A DNA stretch of 64,000 nucleotides from FEN-33 sp963768775 (lineage in GTDB: Archaea; Thermoplasmatota; Thermoplasmata; Methanomassiliicoccales; UBA472). Below the pieces are notes generated by a model that was not told the DNA's origin, ran no database searches, and saw only the letters and a program-made list of their open reading frames with translations. The stretch lies in assembly GCA_963768775.1 (NCBI GenBank), contig CAVYIY010000008.1:372001-436000 (forward strand), in the 5' to 3' direction. Of the stretch, positions 34,776 through 44,125 are shown piece after piece (position 1 is the stretch's first letter; every line of letters begins with the position of its first letter). A program made the position numbers and the translations under genes.

Positions 34776-35246
34776 TTACCAGTGCATCCTGCGTCCCATC
34801 GTTCCCCAGATTACGCCTGAGACCCCCCCGGCGATTATCAACGAGACGATGAAGACGGCGACGTTCTGATAGGCGTTGTAGTTCTGGGCGTAGAAGAACA
34901 GCCAGATGATGAGCCAAGCCAGCCAGGCGATCCAGATGATCGTGGATACCGCTCCCCTCCACCCGAACCAGCGGTTGCCATGCTGCTGCTTCCATTCCTT
35001 CCCAGCGTCGATCTTCCCGGCCATCCTCAGCCCCCAGCTCGCCCACATCGCGGCCAGGGCGCCGATGACCAGGATGATCGACACTATGATGATGGCCAAG
35101 TTCTGATAGATGTCATATCCACCGGCCCAGAAGAATAGCCAGAGGATGAAGAACGCGAACCATCCCACTCCCAGCATGATGCTGGCGGACACCCGCCATC
35201 CCATGCCCGGGACCTCCCACGGACCTTTCACCCCTTCCATCTCCAT
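34776..35246 (-). CDS. Four-helix membrane protein made of two tandem repeats
   Basis: About 156 aa from ATG 35246. Each half has the pattern GWR-x-hydrophobic helix-WLFF-x-A-x-x-Y-x-x-YQN-hydrophobic helix: compare WLFFWAGGYDIYQNLAI with WLFFYAQNYNAYQNVAV. This is an internal duplication of a two-helix hairpin with conserved Trp/Tyr at the membrane edge. A minus-strand TATA (ATTAATATATT, near 35285) supports the start; the frame is open to 35315. Function unknown. Confidence 0.75.
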   Translation of the reverse strand: MEMEGVKGPWEVPGMGWRVSASIMLGVGWFAFFILWLFFWAGGYDIYQNLAIIIVSIILVIGALAAMWASWGLRMAGKIDAGKEWKQQHGNRWFGWRGAVSTIIWIAWLAWLIIWLFFYAQNYNAYQNVAVFIVSLIIAGGVSGVIWGTMGRRMHW

Positions 35247-35318
35247 GACATTCACCAAGGAATGAAAGGTCGCAGCCAATATATTAATCGGACGAGACCC
35301 GAAAGAGCCGCTCAACGA

Positions 35319-36201
35319 TCAGTCCAGCGCCCAGGAGGTCGATTCGGTGATCCGCGGCCCCCTCCAATCCACCTTGGCCTTGTAGGTCTTGCCGTGCAGC
35401 GACAGCACCCTTTCCTGCTCTTTGGCATTCCCGACAGCGAAGATGCTGTTGCCTAGCATGGTCATGCTCGCAGGTCCGAAGTCCTCTGCCGCCACCGCCG
35501 CCGCCTCCACCTCTTTGGTAGCTAGGCCAGTCCGCTTCATGAAATCGCGCGAGAGGCGCATCAGGTTGGCCAGCGTGGGCGCGACCGCCATCTTCTCCAC
35601 GCACTCCTTCCCCACCCGGTTCACCACCGCCCGCTTCTGGGCGTCGTTCAGATACCTCGGACGTCTCCAGGGGGGCGCCGACCACGCAGAGGGTCACGTC
35701 AGGCTCGGCGTTCACCCGGTCGATCCGGCCATAAGGAGGGAGTCCTTCCACCCGGCGGAAGGTGATCCCTCCCCGGGACAGGGCGGCGACGTCGCCGAGG
35801 CCGGTATTGCTCTCGACCTCCGCCTCATGGGCGGCCCGAAGAGCGAATTTGAATGGCAATTGCAGCGATTCCGTGAGCGCATGCGCGGCCGATAGCGCCC
35901 CAGCGGCGCTCATGCCGAACCCTTGGCTCACCGGCAGGTCGAGGTTCGTCCGCACCGTCACGTCGAGCTTCCTTTCTCCCAGCACCTTCTCCACCGCCTT
36001 CCGGGAGACGGGGGCGCGCTCCTCCTTCCCGTCCAGGATTATCAGGACGTCGCCGTTGCCTTCCTCGGTGTCGACCTCGCTCTCCGCCCCGAGGCTCAAG
36101 CAAAGTCCAGCGCCCCTGGAACCGGAGCGCATCGGCTCCTTGTGCTCGCAGATCTGGAAGAAGCCAGTTACATGACCGGGGCAAAATGCGGTGACCTTCA
36201 T
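35319..36201 (-). CDS. Pantoate kinase, GHMP family (one frameshift)
   Basis: Archaeal pantoate kinase phosphorylates pantoate in the archaeal CoA route. It opens MKVTAFCPGHVTGFFQI, followed by RGAGLCLSLGA, the GHMP ATP loop LPVSQGFGMSAAGALSAA and TGLGDVAALSRGGI. An extra base at about 35653 breaks the frame after LCVVGAPLETSEV; the corrected protein continues LNDAQKRAVVNRVGKE to the C-terminal SWALD, about 293 aa. The coaBC gene lies directly upstream, so two CoA steps are cotranscribed. Confidence 0.9.
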
Positions 36202-36212
36202 GTGACGGACCT

Positions 36213-37409
36213 CTATTCTATCTTCAGTACTTCGTCCAATACGTCGTTCGCCACGCTCGCCTTGCTGCCGCAGGCCTTGGAGCGGCGACCGTTCTGGCGC
36301 AGCATGATGACCTTCGTCTCCCCTGCCTTGACGTCGTGCAGGTCGTTGGCCACGATCATCTCCAGCGGGATGCTGTCCAGCCTCGATTTGGCCCGCTTGA
36401 CCAGCTCCGACTCGCCCACTCCGTGCTCTGCCTTGAATGCTATCAGCTTGACCTTCTTCTTCCGGATGGCCTCCAGGACCTTGGGGACGGCCTTCAGACT
36501 GAGCGTCAGCTCCTTCTTCCCTGAAGGGATCTTCCCCGGCTGGGGCTCGGGCGCGTAGTCGGCCAGTGCGGCGGGCACCAGGACCACCTCCTGGTCGATG
36601 TCCCTTACCATCTTCAACAAGCTCTCGACAGTGGTGAATCTCTTCGTGGGCAGAAAAGTCGGCAATGGCACGGAGCAGCGCCCCATCCACAGCTCCACCT
36701 CCGCCCCCCTGAGGTAGGCGGCGCGAGCCAGCTCGACGGCGGTCTCTCCCGTCCCGCGGTTGGTGATCACGCGCATCTCGTCGATGCGCTCTTCCGACGA
36801 GCCGCCGATCACCAGCACTCTCCTTCCCTGGAAATCGTTTTTCCCCAGGTGGCGCTGGACGGCCGTGACTATCTCGGCGGTGTCGGCGATCCTTGCCTTC
36901 TTCCCTTCCACTCTCGGGCCGAGGAATTCTACCCCGACCTGCTTCAGCTTCTCCACGTTCTGCTGGATGATGGGATTGGTGTACATGGTGAGGTGCATCG
37001 CCGGGGCGATGATGATCGGCACTTTCGAACCCAGGGCCGTGGTGGCCATGGTCGTCACCGGCGTGTCGTCGATGCCGCAGGCGATCTTGGAGATGGTGTT
37101 AGCCGTGCAAGGAGCGATGAGGAGAAGATCCGCTCGGTCAGGCACGTTCCCGAAGAGCGAGACGTGCTGCACCCGGCCATCGATGACATCGATGACCTCG
37201 TTCCCGGTGGCGAACTCCATCGCCCAGGGCGTGATCAGGTTCATGGCCTCCTCGCTCATGACCGCCTGGACGTTGGCGCCGTGCCGGATCAGCTCTCGGG
37301 CCAGCTCGAAGCATTCGACGGCAGCGATGCTGCCGGTGATGCCCAGGACGATCCGCTTGCCAGAGAGTGCCTTGCTGCTGCTCCCCCTCAGGCTCTCCGA
37401 CGGATGCAT
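36213..37409 (-). CDS. coaBC: Bifunctional phosphopantothenoylcysteine decarboxylase/synthetase
   Basis: A 398-aa two-domain enzyme of CoA biosynthesis. The N-terminal flavoprotein decarboxylase has LGITGSIAAVECFELAREL, the catalytic-His region MQHVSLF-type (RVQHVSLFGN), and PAMHLTMYTNP. The C-terminal CTP-dependent synthetase has VLVIGGSSEERIDEMRVITNRGTG and ANDL. It is followed by pantoate kinase 11 bp later. It ends TAG. Confidence 0.95.
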   Translation of the reverse strand: MHPSESLRGSSSKALSGKRIVLGITGSIAAVECFELARELIRHGANVQAVMSEEAMNLITPWAMEFATGNEVIDVIDGRVQHVSLFGNVPDRADLLLIAPCTANTISKIACGIDDTPVTTMATTALGSKVPIIIAPAMHLTMYTNPIIQQNVEKLKQVGVEFLGPRVEGKKARIADTAEIVTAVQRHLGKNDFQGRRVLVIGGSSEERIDEMRVITNRGTGETAVELARAAYLRGAEVELWMGRCSVPLPTFLPTKRFTTVESLLKMVRDIDQEVVLVPAALADYAPEPQPGKIPSGKKELTLSLKAVPKVLEAIRKKKVKLIAFKAEHGVGESELVKRAKSRLDSIPLEMIVANDLHDVKAGETKVIMLRQNGRRSKACGSKASVANDVLDEVLKIE

Positions 37410-37433
37410 AACGCCTCATCCATTAAAATCGAC

Positions 37434-38111
37434 TTAAAGCTTCGCTCTGATGGCCGCCAGTGCTATTTGGATGACCTGCTCGAGCGGCCTCGATGCGTCC
37501 ACGGTGAAATAGGTGGGGTCGTCCATGCAAAGGAAGCGGTAGACTAGGTCCACCTCCCTCAGGTATTCCAGGTTCTCGAACTTGCTGATGCCCGAGCGCT
37601 GCTTGAGCCGCTCCAGCGCCATCTCCACCCGGATGGTGAAGAGCAGCGTCAGGTCCGGGGGGACTATGATCGGCTCGTTCACCGCCTTGAGCCATTCGAT
37701 GGCATTCTTCATCCCCATGGACTCCTTCAGCGCCGCCCCTTGGTAGGCGATGGTGGAAGCGTAATATCGGTCGCAGAGGACGATCTTCCCCTCCTTGAGC
37801 CATTGGTCGATCCTCCGGCCATGCTCGGCCCGGTCGGCGACGAACAGCAGCGCTTCCGTAGTCGCAGCCACGTTCTCCTTGTGGCTGCGTCGGACGCAGT
37901 CCCCCAGCCAGGTCTCGGTGGGCTCGGCGGTGAGCACGACCCTCCCTGGCATTTCCCTGCTCAGAATATCGAAGAGGCTTCTGGCCGCGGAGCTCTTTCC
38001 GCTGCCATCTATGCCTTCGAGCACCACGAACAGGCCTCTTTTCGCGCCCGCTTCGGCTTCGCTCTCGGCGCTCACCAACGAGTCCTTCTCCGCTTGAGCC
38101 ATGGCGCTCAT
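37434..38111 (-). CDS. tmk: Thymidylate kinase
   Basis: Phosphorylates dTMP to dTDP. Recognised from the P-loop FVVLEGIDGSGKSS, VVLTAEPTETWLGD, the DRYYASTIAYQGA motif and PPDLTLLFTIRVEMALERL. The frame is open to 38207, but the reasonable start is ATG 38111 or 38102, which still leaves about 20 residues before the core. The upstream frame overlaps the divergent alanine dehydrogenase promoter. Confidence 0.93.
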   Translation of the reverse strand: MSAMAQAEKDSLVSAESEAEAGAKRGLFVVLEGIDGSGKSSAARSLFDILSREMPGRVVLTAEPTETWLGDCVRRSHKENVAATTEALLFVADRAEHGRRIDQWLKEGKIVLCDRYYASTIAYQGAALKESMGMKNAIEWLKAVNEPIIVPPDLTLLFTIRVEMALERLKQRSGISKFENLEYLREVDLVYRFLCMDDPTYFTVDASRPLEQVIQIALAAIRAKL

Positions 38112-38254
38112 GACTCGGCTATGGCCCGAAGGGACAAAAAAGCCTCGCTTCATTCGGGAGAGCTCGTGGTATGTCAGGTCCTGCCATGAGAATCCCTGTC
38201 TGGCCAAAACCGCATATACCGATTAGCGGGATTCCCCGAAGCGGTGGTACAAGA

Positions 38255-39259
38255 ATGACCGTGGTCAAGACTCTCATCCTCACTGGCAAGCAGGTCGAGA
38301 AGTTGCTGGACATGAAGGACGTCATCGATGCGGTGGAGATTGCCTTCCGCTATAAGGGACTGGGAAAGGTGCAGATGCCCCCCAAGGTCTACATGGACTA
38401 TCCAAAGGGCGACCTCCGGACCATGCCTTCCTACGTCGAGGATCTGAACATCTCGGCGGTCAAGATCGTCAACGTGCACGCTGACAACTTCAAAGAGCAT
38501 GGCATGAGGACGGTTATGGGCACGCTGCTCCTCGTCGACCCGAGCACCGGGGCGCCCTTGGCATTCATGGACGCGACAATCCTCACCGGCCTGCGCACCG
38601 GGGCGGCGAGCGCGGTCGCCTCCAAGTACCTGGCGAACAAGAAGCCCAAGGTCCTGGGCATCGTCGGAGCGGGCAACCAGGCCAAGACTCAGATCGTGGC
38701 GCTCATGACCCAGTACGGGGCTTTCGAAGCTGTCTGGGTTTGCGACACCCTGCCCGAGCGCGCCTGGGAATTGGCGCGGGACTTCGGCAAGAAGTACGGG
38801 GATAGGCTAGGGCCGATCGAGGCCACCCCGTCCCCCAAGGAATGCGTAGTCGGCTCGGACATCGTCGTCACCGCCACTCCGTCCAGAAAGCCGATCGTAA
38901 TGGACCAATGGGTCGGAAAGGGCACGCACATCAACTGCATCGGGGCGGACGCGCCGGGCAAGCAGGAGCTGGACCCGATGATCCTGAGGCGAGCGCGGGT
39001 CGTCATCGACGATTGGGAGCAGGCCTCCCATTCGGGGGAGATCAACGTGCCCTTGCATGCCGGCATCTTCTCGCGCAGCGACGTCTACGCCGAGATCGGC
39101 CCAGTTGTCGCCGGCCTGAAATCGGTGAGAGGCTCGAAGGACCAGGTCACCGTGTTCTGCTCCACCGGCCTGGCGATCCAAGACTGCGTAACCGCGAAGC
39201 TCGTCTACGACGCCGCGCTGAAGCAGAATGTCGGTAAGTTCATGCAGATAATACCCTGA
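38255..39259 (+). CDS. ala: Alanine dehydrogenase, ornithine cyclodeaminase/mu-crystallin family
   Basis: A 334-aa NAD-dependent enzyme of the archaeal AlaDH type (fold shared with ornithine cyclodeaminase). The nucleotide site is GIVGAGNQAKTQ; the substrate side has KVYMDYPKGDLRTMPSY, VKIVNVH and DATILTGLRTGAASAVA. ATG 38255 has GGTGGT upstream; the frame is open to 38171 but those residues are not family-like. Ornithine cyclodeaminase or another imino-acid dehydrogenase activity cannot be excluded. Confidence 0.88.
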   Translation: MTVVKTLILTGKQVEKLLDMKDVIDAVEIAFRYKGLGKVQMPPKVYMDYPKGDLRTMPSYVEDLNISAVKIVNVHADNFKEHGMRTVMGTLLLVDPSTGAPLAFMDATILTGLRTGAASAVASKYLANKKPKVLGIVGAGNQAKTQIVALMTQYGAFEAVWVCDTLPERAWELARDFGKKYGDRLGPIEATPSPKECVVGSDIVVTATPSRKPIVMDQWVGKGTHINCIGADAPGKQELDPMILRRARVVIDDWEQASHSGEINVPLHAGIFSRSDVYAEIGPVVAGLKSVRGSKDQVTVFCSTGLAIQDCVTAKLVYDAALKQNVGKFMQIIP

Positions 39260-39300
39260 GCCAGTATTCGCGCTAACCCCTTCCGTCAGGGGAGAAGGCG

Positions 39301-40777
39301 CTAGACCTTCGCCCCTGCCCCTCTCCTCTTGTACGCTCGGTAGCTCAGGATCGCTTCCTTGGCGGCGTAGACCTCGTCCACCTTCCCCACTGCGGTGTTG
39401 TGCGGCGCCGAGCGGACCAGTTCCGGGTCTTCTGCAGCGATGCGCTTCATCACTGCTGCGAACTCGTCCAGCGTCTCTTTGGTCTCCGTCTCCGTCGGCT
39501 CGATCATGAGCGCTTCCTCGACCAGGCTGGGGAAGTAGATAGTCGGGGCATGATAGCCGTAGTCCAGGAGGCGCTTGGCAATGTCTAGCGCCCTGATCCC
39601 CCTCTGCTCCTTGAGCGGCTTCGCGCTCACCACGAACTCGTGCTTCCTCAATTCTCGGAACGGCAGCGGGTAGACGTCCATTAGCTGCTTCTTGAGATAA
39701 TTCGAGTTCAGCACCGCCCGGTCCGAGGCGTTCTTCAATCCGTCCCCTCCCATCCTGAGAATGTAAGCATAAGCGCGGACCAGCACGGCGAAGTTACCGT
39801 AGAAGGAGCGAACCTTGCCGATGCTCTCCGGGCGATCGTAGTCCAAGGTGTACTTGGAATCCCTGACCACTATCCTGGGCGTCGGCAGGAATGGCGCGAT
39901 GCGCTCCTTGACGCCGACCGGCCCCGCCCCCGGACCTCCGCCGCCGTGCGGGGTGGCGAAGGTCTTGTGCAGGTTGAAGTGCACGATGTCGAAGTCCATT
40001 TTGCCCGGGGTCGTTCGTCCCATCACCGCGTTCAGGTTCGCTCCGTCGTAGTAGAGCAGCGCGCCCGCCCGATGCACCGTGCTCGCAATCTCCTGGATCT
40101 CCTCCTCGAATATGCCCAGGGTGTTCGGGTTGGTGATCATTAGCGCGGCCGTCCGCTCGGACATGGCCGCCTTCAGCGCCTCCAGGTCGACAATGCCGTC
40201 CTTCGAGGAGGGGATCTCCACGACGCGATAGCCGGCCATGGCCGCGCTCGCGGGATTGGTCCCGTGCGCCGAATCCGGTATGACCACTTCGTCCCGGTCC
40301 TCGCCCCGGCTGGCATGGAACGCCTTGGTCAGCAGCATGCCGGTGAACTCGCCATGCGCGCCGGCAGCGGGTTGCAACGTCACCGCATCCATGCCCGATA
40401 TCTCGCACAGCGCTTGCTCCAACTCGTACATTATCTGCAGCGCCCCTTGCACCGTCTCTTCCGCCTGGTAGGGGTGGATGCAGTTGACGCTCGGCAAGGA
40501 GGTCAGATAGTCGGCGTACTTGGGGTTGAACTTCATGGTGCAGGAACCGAGCGGGTAGAGGCCGTTGTCCACGCCGTAGTTCATCTGGCTCAGGTTCGTG
40601 TAATGCTTCACCACCTCCCGCTCGGGAAGCGAAGGCAGGTCTAGCGTCTCCCTGCTTCATGTTGGCCGGGACGGCAACGTCGTCATCGGTCAGCGAGCGC
40701 AGGAAGGGAAGGTCGAAGTCTGAGCGGCCGTTGCGCTCCATGATCAGGCGGCGGTCGTGCTTGGCCTGTTGGTACAT
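39301..40777 (-). CDS. gcvPB: Glycine decarboxylase subunit 2 (one frameshift)
   Basis: The PLP-binding half of the split P-protein of the glycine cleavage system. It has YPLGSCTMKFNPKYAD, PAAGAHGEFTGML, PDSAHGTNPASAAM, and the PLP lysine in FNLHKTFATPHGGGGPGAG. The N-terminal 45 residues (MYQQAKHDRRLIMERNG onward) are in another frame because of an extra base near 40645; correction joins KQGDLDLPSLPEREVVKHY. The ATG overlaps the gcvPA stop. The full protein is about 491 aa. Confidence 0.93.
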
Positions 40778-42104
40778 CAGGCCACCTCCCGCAGCGCCCG
40801 AACCAGTGCGTCCTGGTCCTCATCGGAATGCATCTCCGTCGTCGCCACCAGCATGTGATGCTCCAGCCGGGGAACGTGGGCCGCGAGCGGCAGCCCTCCG
40901 ATTATGCCGTGCTTGAGCAGCAGCCGGTTCAGCTTCTCCGGCCGGGCCGGCGTCCGCACCACGAACTCGTTGAAGTGACTTCCCTCGAAGGCGGGGGAGG
41001 CGAAGCCCTCCAGTTCGTCGATCAGATCCATGAGCCGTCTTGCCCGGGCGATGTTCACCTTCGCCAGGTTCTGCAGGCCTTCCTTCCCCAGGAGGCTGAG
41101 GTAGACGCTGGCGGCGACGGCCATCAGCGCCTCGTTGGTGCAGATGTTCGAGGTCGCCTTGGCGCGCCTGATGTGCTGCTCCCGCGTCTGCAGCGTCATG
41201 CAGAATGCCCTCTCCCCTTTGGAGTCGTGCGTCATGCCGATCACCCGGCCGGGCATCTTGCGCACATGCTCCTGCCGGCAGGCGAAGATGCCGAGCAGCG
41301 GTCCGCCGAAGTTCATGTCCAGGCCGAGCGACTGCCCTTCGCCGATGACGATGTCCGCGCCGTAGTCGCCCGGCGCCTTCAGCACGCCCGAGAGAGATCG
41401 GGTCGACGCCGACGACCAGTGCGACGTCGGGGAACTCCTGCTTCAGGAAAGAGGCTTGGCGCGTCGATCACCCCGAAGAAGTTCGGCACCTCGACGTAGA
41501 TGCCGCAGGTGTCCTGGATCGACCTTCGATCCGCATGTCCTCCAGGTCCAGCTCCCCGCTGACCGGGTCGTAGCCGTACTGCGACGACCTCGAGCCCCAG
41601 CCCGAGGACGTAGTTGCTCAGCACGCTCTTCTTCTCCCAGCTCAGCGCCTCGGGGACGAGGAAGCGCTTCTTCTCGTTGAGGCGGTAGCACATGGTCGCC
41701 GCCTCCCCCAGGGCGGTCGAGGCATCGTAGTTGGAGGAATTGACGGCGTCGAGGCCAGTGAGCTCAGCGATGTAGCTCTGGTATTCGAAGAGCGCCTGCA
41801 GCATGCCCTGGCTGATCTCCGGCTGGTACGGCGTGTAAGAGGTGAGGAACTCCGAGCGGCCGACGATGGTGCGCACGGCCGCAGGAATGAAATGATGGGA
41901 TATGCCGGCGCCGAGGAAGCAGGGATGATCGTCGGCGGTCAGGTTCTTGGCCAATATCGCCTTGAGGTCGCGCACCACCTCGAGCTCCGATCTGCCGGCC
42001 GGGAGGCGCAGGCCCTCGATCCGCACTGCCTCAGGCACGTCGACGAAAAGCTCGTCCAGGCTCGAAAGGCCCAAGGACGCCAACATCTCCGTCTCTTGGC
42101 TCAT
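40777..42104 (-). CDS. gcvPA: Glycine decarboxylase subunit 1 (several frameshifts)
   Basis: The non-catalytic half of the split P-protein. The N-terminal part shows FLGAGISHHFIPAAVR, FLTSYTPYQPEISQG and NSSNYDASTALGEA; the C-terminal part has DIVIGEGQSLGLDMNFGGP and RVIGMTHDSKGERAFCMTLQTREQHIRR. Between 41387 and 41580 at least four indels scramble the frame (near 41576, 41525, 41462 and 41388); each side reads as the expected protein (GYDPVSGELDLEDM, IYVEVPNFFGVIDA, FPDVALVVGVDPISLG). Inferred length is about 440 aa. Confidence 0.9.
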
Positions 42105-42188
42105 CACGACCCCGTCTCGTTACGGACCTGGTCGTGATTAAAGGCTTTCCGCCAGCGTGCGCCTGGATATCATGCGATGGCGTGCCAT

Positions 42189-42643
42189 TCATCGCTCCCG
42201 GTCGGCCATCTTCTTGAGCTTGTCGAACTTCTCGATGATGAGGGGATTCTGCGAGAGCCCCACCAGGCGGGAATAGAACGCCGGCAGCGATTCGATGTCC
42301 TTGATGTCCTTCTTCACCAGGATGACCAACCTCATTCGGATGTGATCGTCGAAGCGGATGCCGTTGGCGCTCAGCGAGGAACGTAGAAGTTGAGCCAGTT
42401 GCCCGCCCTTGCGGTCCCAATCGGTGAGGATGACCGCCTCCTTCTGCTCCTTGGCCAGCTTTTCCGCGACAGAGAAGATGGAGTTCGGCCCCTGCACCTG
42501 CCAGACCTCTCCGCCCACGCCGAGGACGGTAAGGCCGCCCGGTCCTTCAGGCCTTCCACCAGGACGACCTGGTTGGCCGGACGGTCGCGTAGCTCCTCCA
42601 GCAGCCAGGTGAGCTCCTCCAGCACCTCGCGCGGATCTCTCAT
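42189..42643 (-). CDS. Small Toprim-domain protein (frameshifted)
   Basis: About 151 aa when repaired. It starts MRDPREVLEELTWLLEELRD, then a Toprim core: VVLVEGLKDRAAL with the conserved Glu, and VILTDWDRKGGQLAQLL with the DxD pair. A missing base near 42534 separates the two parts. Toprim domains occur in primases, topoisomerases, RNase M5 and OLD nucleases; this minimal form resembles archaeal COG1658-like proteins. It overlaps the DUF167 gene by ATGA, so the pair is translated together. Confidence 0.8.
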
Positions 42644-42937
42644 TTTGGGCCATCCAGTTTCCGGAGCACCTCGTCTACGCCGATCGCGACGAGCACGGTC
42701 TTCATCCGCGCGGTATGCCCGCGAATCGACCTTCGCTTCGCTGCCCAGCTTCTCGGTCAGCAGCTTCTCCAGCTCGGCGTTGGCCTCTCCCTTCTCCGGG
42801 GGCGAGCGCAGCTTGACCGTCACCCTCTTCCTCCATTGGTCCACGCCGACTATCTCCGAGCGTCCGGAGTTCGGCGAGACCAGGAGGTCGATCTCCGTCC
42901 CCTCCTTGCTGCGATGTACCGCGACCGAGGCATCCAC
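42640..42937 (-). CDS. DUF167 (YggU) family protein (frameshifted)
   Basis: A small alpha/beta protein of about 98 aa. Characteristic segments are LVSPNSGRSEIVGV and VTVKLRSPPEKGEANAELEKLL. An extra base near 42722 breaks the end; repaired it reads GHTARMKTVLVAIGVDEVLRKL, the normal family C terminus, with TGA at 42640. Function is unknown throughout the family. Confidence 0.85.
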
Positions 42938-43024
42938 GCCTGGAAATGACGGGACGGTTTACTAAAGCCTTTGCCATCCAGCTTCGCGGTCAAAACGCTA
43001 GCTCTAGATGAATCGGATAGCATC

Positions 43025-43030
43025 AAATAT
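43025..43030 (+). promoter_or_regulatory. TATA-like box of the GINS gene
   Basis: AAATAT; 27 bp before ATG 43053, favouring this start over the in-frame ATG at 43008. Confidence 0.4.
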
Positions 43031-43052
43031 CCTCAGTCGAATGTGTAGTTCG

Positions 43053-43868
43053 ATGCCGAGCCCGCTGAAGCCTCTCGACTACCAGGAGGTGATGGATATC
43101 TGGCGCAAGGAGAAGGACCTGAAGAGCCTTGCCGAGCTGAGGAGGGACTTCTTCCCAGAGGTCAAGGCATTCGTCAGCCGGCTGAAGGAGGAGGCGCAAG
43201 CGGAATCGGCGAAGGATCCCTATTCTACCAAGACCCGTTCGCTGAACGTGCAGGTTGCGAACGTCACCGAGAAGGTGACGCAGGTCTTCGAAATACGTAT
43301 GGAGAAGATCCTGCGCATGGCGATCAGGGGGGCGAGCGGGGGGAAGGTGGAGACCACGCGCATGGTCGACGAGGAGAAGGCGTACTTCGAGCACGTATTC
43401 ACTTTAACGAAAGAGATCCGGGCGCGGGAGATTGACCCGACCAAGACGCAGAAGGAGCCAGGATTCCAGCCGCTCACAGTCCCCGATTCGGGGAATGGCC
43501 AGGTTGTTGCAGGAGCGGCATCGGCAGAGAACGTCCAGCCGGCAACGATCGTCGTTCCAAGAGCCGCGGAGGCGCAGCCATGCGTCCCAGTACCACCGAA
43601 GCAGCAGGCTATCGAGGCGGTTGCGAGCATTGCGCCGCAATCTGTTGCATCATTATCCCCGTCTTCACCACCGACCACAGCGACGGAGACCAAGCAAGAT
43701 GTAAAGGAACTCCTGGTGTTGCGCATCCTAGAGGACATCCCGTCGTTCGCCGGGCCGTTCGGCAACTACAAGCTGAGGCGGGAGGACGTCGCTACCCTGC
43801 CGACAGGAATTGCCAAGGCCTTGATAAAGCGCGGCAAGGCAGTAGAGATAATGATCGCGAGGACGTGA
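43053..43868 (+). CDS. GINS complex subunit (Gins51/Gins15 type)
   Basis: A replication factor that joins MCM and Cdc45/GAN in the archaeal CMG helicase. The N-terminal alpha-helical A domain (YQEVMDIWRKEKDLKSLAELRRDFFPEV) is followed by a Pro/Ala/Val-rich linker of about 80 residues and a C-terminal B domain (RILEDIPSFAGPFGNYKLRREDVATLPTGIAKALI). This order (A then B) defines the Gins51 class. Assignment is by motif recognition; the linker is longer than usual. Confidence 0.85.
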   Translation: MPSPLKPLDYQEVMDIWRKEKDLKSLAELRRDFFPEVKAFVSRLKEEAQAESAKDPYSTKTRSLNVQVANVTEKVTQVFEIRMEKILRMAIRGASGGKVETTRMVDEEKAYFEHVFTLTKEIRAREIDPTKTQKEPGFQPLTVPDSGNGQVVAGAASAENVQPATIVVPRAAEAQPCVPVPPKQQAIEAVASIAPQSVASLSPSSPPTTATETKQDVKELLVLRILEDIPSFAGPFGNYKLRREDVATLPTGIAKALIKRGKAVEIMIART

Positions 43869-43940
43869 GCCTCTCGCATGACGGGCAGACATCCAGATGG
43901 TGGGAATTCTCTCCCTCGCAGGGCGTGCGGGTTCGATATC

Positions 43941-43950
43941 TTTATTAGTA
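43941..43950 (+). promoter_or_regulatory. TATA box of tRNA-Lys
   Basis: TTTATTAGTA, centred about 27 bp before the tRNA 5' end. Confidence 0.55.
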
Positions 43951-43973
43951 CCAACCTTATTTGCCCGAAACAC

Positions 43974-44050
43974 GGGCCCGTAGCTCAGCTAGGTGGAGCA
44001 ATCGGCTCTTAACCGATGGGTCGTGGGTTCGAATCCCACCGGGCCCGCCA
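43974..44050 (+). tRNA. tRNA-Lys (CTT), CCA encoded
   Basis: A complete cloverleaf: acceptor GGGCCCG pairs with CGGGCCC; D stem GCTC/GAGC; anticodon stem ATCGG/CCGAT with loop CTCTTAA, anticodon CTT; T stem GTGGG/CCCAC with TTCGAAT loop. Discriminator G and CCA are encoded. No intron is visible. Confidence 0.97.
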
Positions 44051-44125
44051 TCGGATTATCCATTCAGTCACCAAGAAGCCTCCTAAAGGCTCATCCAATT
44101 CTTATTCAATCTGCAATGATTTCTG

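Noticed and set aside
43974..44125. Integration site at tRNA-Lys
   Set aside because: No integrase and no repeat of the tRNA 3' end was seen in the following sequence.
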